Below the pieces are notes generated by a model. The model worked only from the letters and a program-made list of their open reading frames with translations, was not told the DNA's origin and did no database searches. Shown here in pieces: positions 26,102-34,517 of a stretch of DNA of 64,000 bases. The stretch spans positions 62,001-126,000 of the forward strand of contig JBEKHH010000005.1 of the NCBI GenBank assembly GCA_050012375.1. The letters run 5' to 3'. This DNA is from PALSA-1353 sp050012375. GTDB taxonomy: Bacteria; Planctomycetota; Phycisphaerae; Tepidisphaerales; Tepidisphaeraceae. Positions within the stretch are counted from its first letter, which is position 1. Each line of letters opens with the position of its first letter. The position numbers and the translations under genes were made by a program.

Positions 26102-26992
26102 ATGATGGACTCCGCTTCGTCATTCCTCGATGTTCCCACTCTCCTGGAGGCCAGCGAGCCGCGACCCAGGATATCCTGGACGCATTTCATGATCGCCGGC
26201 TTTGTGCTGGCGATCTTCCTCTCCTGGTTTGTCAGCCGTTCCTCTCAAACTCCGGCGATGCAGGAAACCCTCTCGACATTCATTGGAGCGGGTTTGGTCG
26301 TGTTCATCGGCAGCATGGCCCTGGCGGCTTTTTTTGGCGTCCGCAAGGCCCGCGCCGAACACGCCGCCGTCGCCGCCCTGGAAGAACTCATCCAGCTTCG
26401 CCGCTGGCCCGACGCCGGTTTGATTTTGCAATCGCTGCTCGCGCGGCCGGCTCGCTCGCCGGTTTCCCGCGCCCAAGCCCTGATCTATCTGGCGATGGTC
26501 CTCACGCGATATCACCGCTTCGAGGATTCGGTATTGGTCCACGATTACGTGCTGGAGAACATCCCCCTGGACGACGCCACCGATCACGGCACGCGCCTGG
26601 CTCGCGCCCTGTCCCTCCTGCGCGAGGAGAATCTTCTGGATGCCGACCGCGCCATCGCCGAACTCCGCCGCAACAGCCGCGGCATGGAATCCGCCGGGCT
26701 GGCCCTCGTCGAGATGTATCGTGACGTGAAGACCGGACACCCCGCCGAGGCCATCGAAATCTTCCAAGAGCGGCTCCCGGCCATGCGCCGCCAACTCGGC
26801 CATCGCCTGGCCGACGCCTGGGTCTTGGCGGCGCGCGCCTACGACATGCTCAATCGTCCCGCCGATGCCCAAGCCGCCTTCGAGAATGCGACGCTGCTGA
26901 CCCCGCTGGCCGAACTCATCCGCCGCTATCCTGAAGTCGCCCCCCTCACCAAGGCGTATTTGCCGGCCATCGCGCCCGCGGAGGTGGCATAA
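26102..26992 (+). CDS. Membrane-anchored TPR-like protein
   Basis: A 296-residue protein with two N-terminal membrane segments (about 28-45 and 58-78) and a helical-repeat region (about 90-280) with TPR-like spacing (RAQALIYLAMVLTRY, LADAWVLAARAYDMLNR-PADAQAAFENA). It would face the cytoplasm or periplasm as a scaffold. The following gene, 3 bases downstream, has the same architecture, suggesting a paralogous pair. Function unknown. Confidence 0.65.
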   Translation: MMDSASSFLDVPTLLEASEPRPRISWTHFMIAGFVLAIFLSWFVSRSSQTPAMQETLSTFIGAGLVVFIGSMALAAFFGVRKARAEHAAVAALEELIQLRRWPDAGLILQSLLARPARSPVSRAQALIYLAMVLTRYHRFEDSVLVHDYVLENIPLDDATDHGTRLARALSLLREENLLDADRAIAELRRNSRGMESAGLALVEMYRDVKTGHPAEAIEIFQERLPAMRRQLGHRLADAWVLAARAYDMLNRPADAQAAFENATLLTPLAELIRRYPEVAPLTKAYLPAIAPAEVA

Positions 26993-26995
26993 CCC

Positions 26996-27814
26996 ATGCT
27001 TCCCGTGGACATCGCCATCACCCGCTTCCGGCGCGATCTGGTCATCGCGGCGCTTCTGCGCACGTTGCTGGTCGTCGTGGCCCTCGGGTGCGTCCTGGCC
27101 GAACCGGTTTTCGGACGCGGCGAGGGAATGTTCATCCTCATGATCGTCGGCGCCGCCTGGGTCATGCTCAGTTATCGCAGCATGCGGGGAACCCGGCTCG
27201 CCGCCGACTCGCCTTCCCTCATTGCCGCCGGCGAATTCGATCGCGCCGAAAACCATATCGATGCCGCCCTCCGCAGCTTCTCTCTGTTTCGCGCCGCCAA
27301 GCTGCTCAGTCTCCACCAGCTCGCGTTGCTCCGCCACGCACAACACCGCTGGCGCGAATCGGTCCTTCTCTGCCAGGCCGTCCTCTCCCAGAAGCTCGGG
27401 AACCTTCACGGTCTGGCAAAGACGACGCTCCTGCTCCTGGCCGACTCCTTGCTCCAGGTGGGCGACCTCAAAGGCGCGTTCGACGCCATGGCGCGAATAT
27501 CCCGGCTCCGCCTTAACCTCGCCGAAGCGCTAACGCTGCAAATCTTGCAACTTGACTACGGCTCGCGCATTGGCGCTTGGGAATCGATGTTGCAAGGGGC
27601 CGGTGTCAAGGTGCAAATGTCCGAACTGATGCCCACGCTCAACGCGGCGAGGTCGCAGGCGTTGCTGTCGCTGGCGGCCTATAAATCCGGCCGCCACGAG
27701 CTGGCAAATTGGCTCCGCCGCCGCGCGGAATTACTTGCCGATCCAAAGGACATTGCTTCCGATCGGCCGGCGCTGGAAGAAGTATTCCGGCATGACGGAA
27801 GCGGGTCAATTTGA
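26996..27814 (+). CDS. Second membrane-anchored TPR-like protein
   Basis: A 272-residue protein with two membrane segments (about 18-37 and 43-60) and helical repeats (about 75-250) such as LLLLADSLLQVGDLKGAFDAM. It is encoded 3 bases after the similar protein at 26102, so they are probably cotranscribed and may form a heteromer. Function unknown. Confidence 0.65.
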   Translation: MLPVDIAITRFRRDLVIAALLRTLLVVVALGCVLAEPVFGRGEGMFILMIVGAAWVMLSYRSMRGTRLAADSPSLIAAGEFDRAENHIDAALRSFSLFRAAKLLSLHQLALLRHAQHRWRESVLLCQAVLSQKLGNLHGLAKTTLLLLADSLLQVGDLKGAFDAMARISRLRLNLAEALTLQILQLDYGSRIGAWESMLQGAGVKVQMSELMPTLNAARSQALLSLAAYKSGRHELANWLRRRAELLADPKDIASDRPALEEVFRHDGSGSI

Positions 27815-27964
27815 TATTACAGAGCGGTCGGCGTGTCGCCCCGGTCGGCCCGCGGCGTTGTCAGGGCGTTCAAACTGAGGGCAGGAATTAGTCCCGAATG
27901 CCGGCCTCTTGCCCGCACGCGGCCGCTTCACGAAAATGAACGCGAAGATGAAGGATAGTTTCTT

Positions 27965-30526
27965 ATGGAGAGCGCGATGAGGAATCGGTGGGCGATTCGA
28001 TTGATGGTGGCGATCCTCGCGATGGCCGTGGGCCGCGCTTCGGCTGACGACCAGACCGCCGCGCCCGCTCCGACTGATCCAGACGGCTCAGTGGCGTTGG
28101 CCGAACACCTGGCAACCTTCGCCCATCAGATCCTTCGTCAAGAAAAGATGCCCGCCAAGGCCTTGAATCTCAGCGCCGCCCTCTACGAGGCCGCGATCAG
28201 GCTCAGTCCCAAGGAGTCGCGTTTCCCTCGGGCACTGGCCGACATCTATCTCGAACTCAACGACACCAACGGTGCGGTCACCGCGCTCAAGGACTATCTC
28301 AATCTGGAACCCGCCGATCAGAGCGCGATGGTGCAGCAACTCGACGTGTATCTCCGCTCGCCGCAAATGCAGTCGCTCGATCAGCGTCTCCGCTATCTTC
28401 GCACTTTGCTTCAGGTTCAGCAGATACCCGCCCCGGTGCGCAGTGAAATCGCCCTCCGCTGTGCGCGCATTTACATCCAGCGATCGCAGACCCCTCAAGC
28501 CTTAAAAATGCTCGACTCCGCCCGATCGCTCAATCCAATGAATCTCGACGCCCTGCGCATGCGCTACGTCATGACCCAGGCCGATGCGTTGCCCGTCGAT
28601 CGCGTCCAGCAGTTGCTCGGAATCATGCAGGCCAATCCCGCTGATCCCACCGTCGCCTCCCGTCTGGCGGAACAACTGGCTCAGATGGGCCTGGTCGATC
28701 AGGCGATCACCTGGTACGGCCTAGCCAACCGGCTCTACAGCTCCTCCAGCGCGCATCCGGATCCGGCTTTCGTCCTTGGCGCCACTTCCGAACTGCTCCT
28801 GGGCAATCATCCGGACGAAGCGGCGAACCTCGCGACCAAGTACATCGAAGCCCTGCCCGACGACGCCGATGGATGGTTCGTCTGGCTTTCGATCGCCAAA
28901 TTCCAATTGGATCTCGATCCCACGGACGATACGACCAAGGCGCAGTATGCCGCGACCGTCCGGAAAGCTTCCATCGCCATCGCCAATCGCCTTCAGAAAA
29001 TCCGCCATCTCGCGGGCGACACCTCCGCCACCACTCGACCGTTGGATTCCGATACTCCCACCCAGCTCCCCAGCCTCGCCGGCGACCCTGAACTCATCAA
29101 ATCGCCCGGCAAAGGCCAGTTGCTCAACCCCTACATCGAGTCGCTGTCGTCGCTGGCCTGGTTGGATTTGTACTACGCCCGGGATGCCGCCTCGGCCGAT
29201 CCCATCATTGCCGCCCTCGCCGATTTCCTGCCCCCGGACAACACCAAGCTGCGCACGCTCCAGGCGTGGCGGCAATTCGTCGGCGGCGATACCGCCGGCG
29301 CCCTGCCCAAGTTTCGCGCTCTGGCCAAAGACGATCCTCTCTCCGCGATGGGCGCCCTCATCGCCGAATCATCCAATCCGGCCAAAAAAGATCTGCTCCC
29401 CATCGAAGCCGCCAAATTGATCAACGATCATCCTTCCGGCGTCATCGGCGCCGTGCTGTGGGCGGAATTCAGCAGATTTCATATCACCATCGATCCCTCG
29501 CCCAGTTCCGGCGCCATCGCCACTCTCGTCGCCAACGTCCCCAACGAATTCCTTCAATTGATCAGCCAACCCAAGGGCTTTTATCAAGTCCAGATCACGC
29601 CGGTGAAGTCCACCTACAAGTTTGGGGAACCCATCCTCGTTCGCGTGTCGCTCCAGAACGTCAGCGACGTGGACCTGGCCATCGGCGATGAATGCGCCGT
29701 CCATCCCGATCTCTGGTTCGACGCGCATATGCGCGGAATGCAGGCCACCGGGATCACCGGCGCCGCCATCGGTCGTTTGGATCAGCGATTGGTCCTGGCG
29801 CCCAACGATATCGTCAGTACGGTGGTCCGCATCGATCAGGATTCCCTGTTCAGCTCCTTCAACGACAATCCAAACCTCGATCTGCTGGTGAATCTGACTT
29901 TGGTCCTGAATCCCACTCATATTGAGCAACGCGGCCCCGGCCAGCCCGGCACCGCCAGCCCCGGCATTTGCGGCTATTCCGTGCAGTCCACGGACCTGAT
30001 CGCGCGCGCGCCGGTGCCTATCGAGACCGACGACCAGCGTCTTCAGCTCCTGTTGAGCATCGATGCCGCCGATGGTGGAGAAAAAATCCGCCTGATGCAG
30101 ATTCTCTACGTCTACGTCGGCATCCTTCGCAGCAGCCAGTCTCCCCAAGCCTTGCCCGTCGCCAAGGGATTTATCGCCAAGCTCCGCAGGGTCGAGACCA
30201 ACGGCAGCGCTTCCGTGCTGGCGTGGCAGAGGCTGCTTATCGCCATGCTTGCCTCCGGGGACGATCAGGTCAATGCGCTCTCGGCGATGGCCGCCGACAG
30301 CTACTGGCAAACCCGTCTCCTGGCGCTTGAGGGGGCCCGCCAGTTAATGGGAACAAAGGCGATCGGCCTTGCCGACCAACTCTCCTCCGACAAGGACCCC
30401 GCTGTCCGCGCGTATGCCGTCGCCTTGTCCCAATCATTGCAGCAGACGGCCGCGACTCAACCGAGCGATGCCGCCCAAGGGCCTGTCTTGACGCCCCTGT
30501 CGCCCATCGGCAACGCCAAGGAATAG
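27965..30526 (+). CDS. Large secreted TPR protein
   Basis: An 853-residue protein with a signal peptide (cleavage near residue 28, after RASA). TPR-like repeats run from about 40 to 480 (LYEAAIRLSPKESRFPRALA, YLELNDTNGAVTALKDYL). A beta-rich domain (about 530-690) starts with YKFGEPILVRVSLQNVSDVD. The C-terminus has HEAT-like helices (about 710-830). An in-frame ATG at 27977 with GGAG ahead of it is an alternative start. It probably works in the periplasm in protein assembly, but no specific function can be assigned. The DUF502 gene starts 3 bases downstream. Confidence 0.75.
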   Translation: MESAMRNRWAIRLMVAILAMAVGRASADDQTAAPAPTDPDGSVALAEHLATFAHQILRQEKMPAKALNLSAALYEAAIRLSPKESRFPRALADIYLELNDTNGAVTALKDYLNLEPADQSAMVQQLDVYLRSPQMQSLDQRLRYLRTLLQVQQIPAPVRSEIALRCARIYIQRSQTPQALKMLDSARSLNPMNLDALRMRYVMTQADALPVDRVQQLLGIMQANPADPTVASRLAEQLAQMGLVDQAITWYGLANRLYSSSSAHPDPAFVLGATSELLLGNHPDEAANLATKYIEALPDDADGWFVWLSIAKFQLDLDPTDDTTKAQYAATVRKASIAIANRLQKIRHLAGDTSATTRPLDSDTPTQLPSLAGDPELIKSPGKGQLLNPYIESLSSLAWLDLYYARDAASADPIIAALADFLPPDNTKLRTLQAWRQFVGGDTAGALPKFRALAKDDPLSAMGALIAESSNPAKKDLLPIEAAKLINDHPSGVIGAVLWAEFSRFHITIDPSPSSGAIATLVANVPNEFLQLISQPKGFYQVQITPVKSTYKFGEPILVRVSLQNVSDVDLAIGDECAVHPDLWFDAHMRGMQATGITGAAIGRLDQRLVLAPNDIVSTVVRIDQDSLFSSFNDNPNLDLLVNLTLVLNPTHIEQRGPGQPGTASPGICGYSVQSTDLIARAPVPIETDDQRLQLLLSIDAADGGEKIRLMQILYVYVGILRSSQSPQALPVAKGFIAKLRRVETNGSASVLAWQRLLIAMLASGDDQVNALSAMAADSYWQTRLLALEGARQLMGTKAIGLADQLSSDKDPAVRAYAVALSQSLQQTAATQPSDAAQGPVLTPLSPIGNAKE

Positions 30527-30529
30527 TTC

Positions 30530-31405
30530 GTGACGCCTCAGAAAGATCAACCCTCCTTCCCCGGGCCGCGACGCCTCGGATTCGTCGATGATTTCAAACG
30601 CTTTTTCCTCCGGGGACTTGCCACGATCCTCCCCACTCTCGTCACCCTCTGGCTCCTGGTCTGGGTCTGGGATTTCCTCTGGGAGAATATCGGCCGATAC
30701 ATCATTAACTTCATCCGCATCGGATGGTACGACGCCATCACTCGAAAATGGCTCCCCTTCCAGACCACCCATTACATTCTCTGGCAACTGGACGACAACG
30801 ACCTCAGCACCCGCCTCCTGGGCGTCGTCCTGGCGATTGTCCTGGTCTATTTCATTGGCGTATTCGTCGGAAACCTGATCGGCCTGGCGTTCTGGCGCGT
30901 GGCGGAACGCTCCCTCATGCGGATACCCCTGGTCCGAGCGATTTATCCCGCCGTCAAACAGGTCACCGATTTCGTCCTGGCCGACCGGACCCATCAGTTT
31001 CAGGGCAGCCGCGTCGTCGCCGTTCAGCCTCACGAGCAGAATATCTGGTCCATCGGACTGGTCACCAGCGCCCGGCAGTGGACGCTCGACGCCGGACCCG
31101 AAGAAATGATGACCGTTTTCATCCCCTCAAGCCCCACTTCCTTCAGCGGATATGTTCTGGTCGTGCCGCGAAGCAAGGTGATTGAACTCCCCATGACCGT
31201 CGAAGAGGCCTTGCGCCTTCTGGTCACCGGTGGCCTCATCATGCCCGGCGAGGGGAAGACCGACGGTCGAGACCTCACCGCCCAATCCGCGCCGGCCGAG
31301 GTCTCCGCCCAGCCTGATGTCTCCACCCAATCCACCCAGCCGCCGCCGGTACGGTTGCCCGTGCAACTGGTCCCGCCGCCTCGGCCCCTGGAAAAAATCG
31401 GTTAG
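30530..31405 (+). CDS. DUF502 membrane protein
   Basis: A 291-residue protein with two membrane segments (about 28-48 and 95-118) and the DUF502 core: GLATILPTLVTLWLLVW, RIPLVRAIYPAVKQVTDF and MMTVFIPSSPTSFSGYVLVV. The start codon is GTG at 30530, 3 bases after the TPR gene. The C-terminal 50 residues are Pro/Gln-rich and outside the family domain. DUF502 proteins are widespread in bacteria and plants (LIKE COV), and their function is unclear. Confidence 0.9.
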   Translation: MTPQKDQPSFPGPRRLGFVDDFKRFFLRGLATILPTLVTLWLLVWVWDFLWENIGRYIINFIRIGWYDAITRKWLPFQTTHYILWQLDDNDLSTRLLGVVLAIVLVYFIGVFVGNLIGLAFWRVAERSLMRIPLVRAIYPAVKQVTDFVLADRTHQFQGSRVVAVQPHEQNIWSIGLVTSARQWTLDAGPEEMMTVFIPSSPTSFSGYVLVVPRSKVIELPMTVEEALRLLVTGGLIMPGEGKTDGRDLTAQSAPAEVSAQPDVSTQSTQPPPVRLPVQLVPPPRPLEKIG

Positions 31406-31442
31406 GGTAATTCGGGAGACGGTCTTGGGCGCGGGTTTGCTG

Positions 31443-31448
31443 TACAAT
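31443..31448 (+). promoter_or_regulatory. Possible -10 of the hpf-pts cluster
   Basis: TACAAT at 31443-31448, 24 bases before the hpf start. The leader has a strong GGAGG. The -35 is weak. Confidence 0.35.
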
Positions 31449-31472
31449 GGTTGGCAACATACGGAGGTTCAT

Positions 31473-31868
31473 TTGTCGGTTACCATCTCGTCGCGTCACA
31501 TGGAGGTCACCCCGGCGCTCAAGGCGTACGCCGAACAGAAGGTCGCGAAATTGACCCGGTATTACGATCGCATTCAGGAAATCGAAGTCGTCTTCGATAA
31601 CGCCAAAGAATCGATGCGGGTCGAAATGATCGTCAGCGCCGAACATCGCAACATGTTCATCGCCCACCACGCCGAGCAAGACGCCTATGCCTGTGTCGAC
31701 GGTTGTTCCGCCAAGCTCGAGCGCCAGTTATCGGATCACAAGAAGAAAGTCCGCAATCGCAAGCATTCAAGCGGGAACGACAAGCACGAAATGCGGCCCT
31801 CCACGGCGTTGGGATCCATCGCCGCCGCGGCCGCCAGACAGGGTAAATCCAGGAACAAACGACAGTGA
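31473..31868 (+). CDS. hpf: Ribosome hibernation promoting factor
   Basis: A 131-residue HPF/YfiA-family protein that binds the 30S decoding region in stationary phase. It has SVTISSRHMEVTPALKAYAE at the N-terminus and KLTRYYDRIQEIEVVFDN in the core. The C-terminus is basic and disordered. The only start that fits the family N-terminus is TTG at 31473, with GGAGG (31463-31467) five bases upstream. It heads the hpf-ptsN-ptsH-ptsI cluster, an arrangement that resembles the rpoN-linked clusters of proteobacteria. Confidence 0.9.
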   Translation: MSVTISSRHMEVTPALKAYAEQKVAKLTRYYDRIQEIEVVFDNAKESMRVEMIVSAEHRNMFIAHHAEQDAYACVDGCSAKLERQLSDHKKKVRNRKHSSGNDKHEMRPSTALGSIAAAAARQGKSRNKRQ

Positions 31869-31884
31869 AAGGGCTGCTTGGCCA

Positions 31885-32352
31885 ATGAAGCTGAAAGAGT
31901 TTATCGTTTCCGAGGCGATCGTTCCGCAAATGAGCGCGACCGATCGCGATTCCGCGCTGCGCGAGCTGGCGACGGCGCTGGCCGGCGCCGGCGCGCTCCC
32001 CGTCTCCGCCGTTGACGAGGTCGTCGAAGCCCTCGTCAAGCGCGAGCAGAACGGTTCGACCGGCTTCGGCAAGGGCGTGGCCGTCCCCCACGTCAAGCAT
32101 CCCAAGGTCAAGCGCATTGCCGGCACCATCGGACGCAGCGCCTCGGGGATCGACTTTGCCGCTCTCGATCATCAGCCCGTCTTCACCATCTTTTTGCTCC
32201 TCTCCCCTGAAAATCAGCCCCAACAACACCTACAGGCAATGAACATCGTCTTCAGCAACCTGCAAAAGGACATCTTTCGCCGCTTCCTCAGGCAAAGCGC
32301 CACGCGCGAGGCGATCGTTGACTTGCTTGACGAGGCGGACCAGCGCCCGTGA
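31885..32352 (+). CDS. ptsN: PTS IIA-like nitrogen-regulatory protein
   Basis: A 155-residue PTS EIIA type-2 protein of the Fru/Ntr class. The phosphorylated histidine is H69 in GKGVAVPHVKHP. The rest matches EIIA (LLLSPENQPQQHLQAMNIVF). No EIIB/EIIC permease is nearby, so a regulatory rather than a transport role is likely. It overlaps ptsH by the shared GTGA. Confidence 0.93.
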   Translation: MKLKEFIVSEAIVPQMSATDRDSALRELATALAGAGALPVSAVDEVVEALVKREQNGSTGFGKGVAVPHVKHPKVKRIAGTIGRSASGIDFAALDHQPVFTIFLLLSPENQPQQHLQAMNIVFSNLQKDIFRRFLRQSATREAIVDLLDEADQRP

Positions 32353-32660
32353 GTCTTTTCGAGCGGATTGCATCGTCCATGCCTACAGCTTCGCGCGACA
32401 TCATTGTGAGCAACTCCCTCGGCCTCCACGCCAGGCCCGCCATGCAGTTCGTCGATACCGCCAATCAGTTTCGATCCACGGTCACCGTCAGCAAGGGCGG
32501 CGAGAAGCCTTATCAGGCCGACGGAAAGAGCGTCATGCAGATGATCATTCTCGAGGCCACCGAAGGGACGCCGCTCAAGATTCTCGCCGACGGCGACGAT
32601 GCCGAGATCGCCGTCGAAAAGCTGGCCCGGCTTTTTGCCGACAAATTCGGGGAAGAATGA
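32349..32660 (+). CDS. ptsH: HPr phosphocarrier protein
   Basis: A 103-residue HPr from GTG at 32349, or 93 residues from ATG at 32379. The active site is NSLGLHARPAMQF (H27 in the longer form). The region DGKSVMQMIILEA holds the serine equivalent to Ser46 of Gram-positive HPr, so control by HPr kinase is possible but not shown. It overlaps ptsN (GTGA) and precedes ptsI by 4 bases. Confidence 0.95.
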   Translation: MSLFERIASSMPTASRDIIVSNSLGLHARPAMQFVDTANQFRSTVTVSKGGEKPYQADGKSVMQMIILEATEGTPLKILADGDDAEIAVEKLARLFADKFGEE

Positions 32661-32664
32661 CCCC

Positions 32665-34401
32665 ATGGAAATCAAGAAGGGAATCGGCGTGTCTCCGGGG
32701 GTTGCCATCAGCACGGCCCTCGTGCTCGATGCGGAGAATCTCGCCATTCCCCGCCGCCAGGTCCCGCTGGCCAATATCGACGCCGAAGCGGCAAGATTCG
32801 ACCTCGCCCTCAAGGAGGCCATCCAGAGCCTCACCCGCCAGCACGACGAGCTGATCGCCCTTCAGCGCAAGGAGATCGCCGGCATCATCGATTTCCACAT
32901 CGGCGTGCTCAACGATGCCTCCCTGACCAGTCAAATCGTCGCTGAAATCCGCGATCGCCACAGCACCGCCGAGTACGCCGTCAGCACCGTCATGCGCAAG
33001 TACGCCGCCGTCTTCTCCAAAATGACCGACGGTTATCTGGCCGAACGGGTCAAGGACATTCACGATATCGAGCGGCAACTGCTCCAGCGGCTGATGGGCC
33101 AGCAGCGCCTCGACCTTTCGCATCTCACCAGCGACGTCGTCATCATCGCTCGAGATCTCCTCCCCAGCCAGACCGCTTCGCTGGATAAAGAGCATGTGAA
33201 GGGCTTCGCGACGGACGCCGGCGGCCGCACCAGCCACACCGCCATCGTCGCCCGCGCCATGGGCATCCCCGCCATCGTCGGTTTGGGCAATATCACCGCC
33301 GAGGTTTCCGCCGGAGACACCGTCATCATCGACGGCAACCACGGCGTGGTCATCATCGATCCGGACGAGCAGGCGCTGGCCGAGAATCGCGGCGCCGAAC
33401 TCCGCCGCCTCCAACTCGACACCGAACGCGCTTCCCTCCTGGAATTGCCCGCACAGACCCTCGACGGACACCTCATCAGCCTCATGGCCAACATCGAATT
33501 CCCCGGCGAGGTTGACGAAGCCCTTCGCCGCGGCGCCGAGGGGATCGGGCTCTATCGCACGGAATACCTCTACCTCGCCAGCGATCACGAGCCCAGCGAG
33601 GAGGAGCATTACGGCGCCTACGCCGACGCGCTGCTCCGCCTCAAGAACCGACCCCTCGTCATACGCACCGTCGATCTCGGCGCCGACAAATATTCCCAGG
33701 CCAAATCCGCCAACCCCGAGCGCAACCCCTTCTTAGGCGAGCGTTCCATCCGCATGTGCCTCCACGATATCCCCATGTTCAAACGCCAGCTTCGCGCCAT
33801 CATGCGCGCCAGCGTCCTCGGCGACGTCCGCATCATGTTCCCCATGATCACAACCCTCATGGAGCTTCGCCAAGCCAGGATGCTCCTCAACGATGTCATG
33901 GAGGAATTGGAAGACGAAGGCGTCTCCCACAATCGCGACATCCCCGTCGGAATGATGATCGAGGTTCCCTCCGCCGCCCTCATGGCCGATAAATTCGCCA
34001 AAGAGGTCAATTTCTTCTCCATCGGCACCAACGATCTGATTCAGTACACGCTGGCGGTGGACCGCACCAACGAGAAGGTGGCCGGCCTCTTCAACGCCGG
34101 TCATCCCGCCGTCCTGGGGCTCGTCCGCGACGTCATTCGCAAGGGCTCCCGCAGCATCAGCGTGAGCATGTGTGGTGAAATGGCCGGCGAACCCCTCTAT
34201 ACTCTGTTGCTCCTGGGACTGGGCCTCACGACGTTCAGCATGAACGCACGCGACATCCCGGAGGTAAAAAAAATTGTCCGTTCCACCACCATGGAGCATG
34301 CCAGACAGGTGGCCCGGAGGGTTATGAGTTTTGACAGCGAGCGCCAGGTCATGCACTACCTGCGCGACGAAACCCGGAAAATCGATCCGGAGGCGTTTTG
34401 A
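32665..34401 (+). CDS. ptsI: PTS enzyme I (phosphoenolpyruvate-protein phosphotransferase)
   Basis: A 578-residue enzyme I that autophosphorylates from PEP and phosphorylates HPr. The N-terminal HPr-binding/phosphohistidine domain has GGRTSHTAIVARAMGIPAIV with H191. The PEP-binding barrel has GIGLYRTEYLYL, ERNPFLGERSIRM, FFSIGTNDLIQYTLAVDR and the catalytic Cys in SMCGEMAGEP. It is full length. The ATG at 32665 follows ptsH by 4 bases and has a GGGGAAG site. Confidence 0.97.
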   Translation: MEIKKGIGVSPGVAISTALVLDAENLAIPRRQVPLANIDAEAARFDLALKEAIQSLTRQHDELIALQRKEIAGIIDFHIGVLNDASLTSQIVAEIRDRHSTAEYAVSTVMRKYAAVFSKMTDGYLAERVKDIHDIERQLLQRLMGQQRLDLSHLTSDVVIIARDLLPSQTASLDKEHVKGFATDAGGRTSHTAIVARAMGIPAIVGLGNITAEVSAGDTVIIDGNHGVVIIDPDEQALAENRGAELRRLQLDTERASLLELPAQTLDGHLISLMANIEFPGEVDEALRRGAEGIGLYRTEYLYLASDHEPSEEEHYGAYADALLRLKNRPLVIRTVDLGADKYSQAKSANPERNPFLGERSIRMCLHDIPMFKRQLRAIMRASVLGDVRIMFPMITTLMELRQARMLLNDVMEELEDEGVSHNRDIPVGMMIEVPSAALMADKFAKEVNFFSIGTNDLIQYTLAVDRTNEKVAGLFNAGHPAVLGLVRDVIRKGSRSISVSMCGEMAGEPLYTLLLLGLGLTTFSMNARDIPEVKKIVRSTTMEHARQVARRVMSFDSERQVMHYLRDETRKIDPEAF

Positions 34402-34403
34402 GG

Positions 34404-34496
34404 CGGAAGGCACATAGGCACGAAGTAACAGACCCGAGGGACGACGCACCCATCGCCCCGGCCTTTCCCTTCGTGCCTTCGTGCCTCCGTGCCTCT
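34404..34496. repeat. Inverted repeat of CTTCGTGCC-type words
   Basis: The left part carries AGGCACATAGGCACGAAG (about 34408-34425). The right part carries CTTCGTGCCTCCGTGCCT (34479-34496), pairing 16 of 18, and is extended by another TTCGTGCC word. It lies in the 116-base gap between ptsI and rng and would form a hairpin in the rng leader. Confidence 0.65.
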
Positions 34497-34517
34497 CTTC
34501 CAAAGGACTAACAACTA

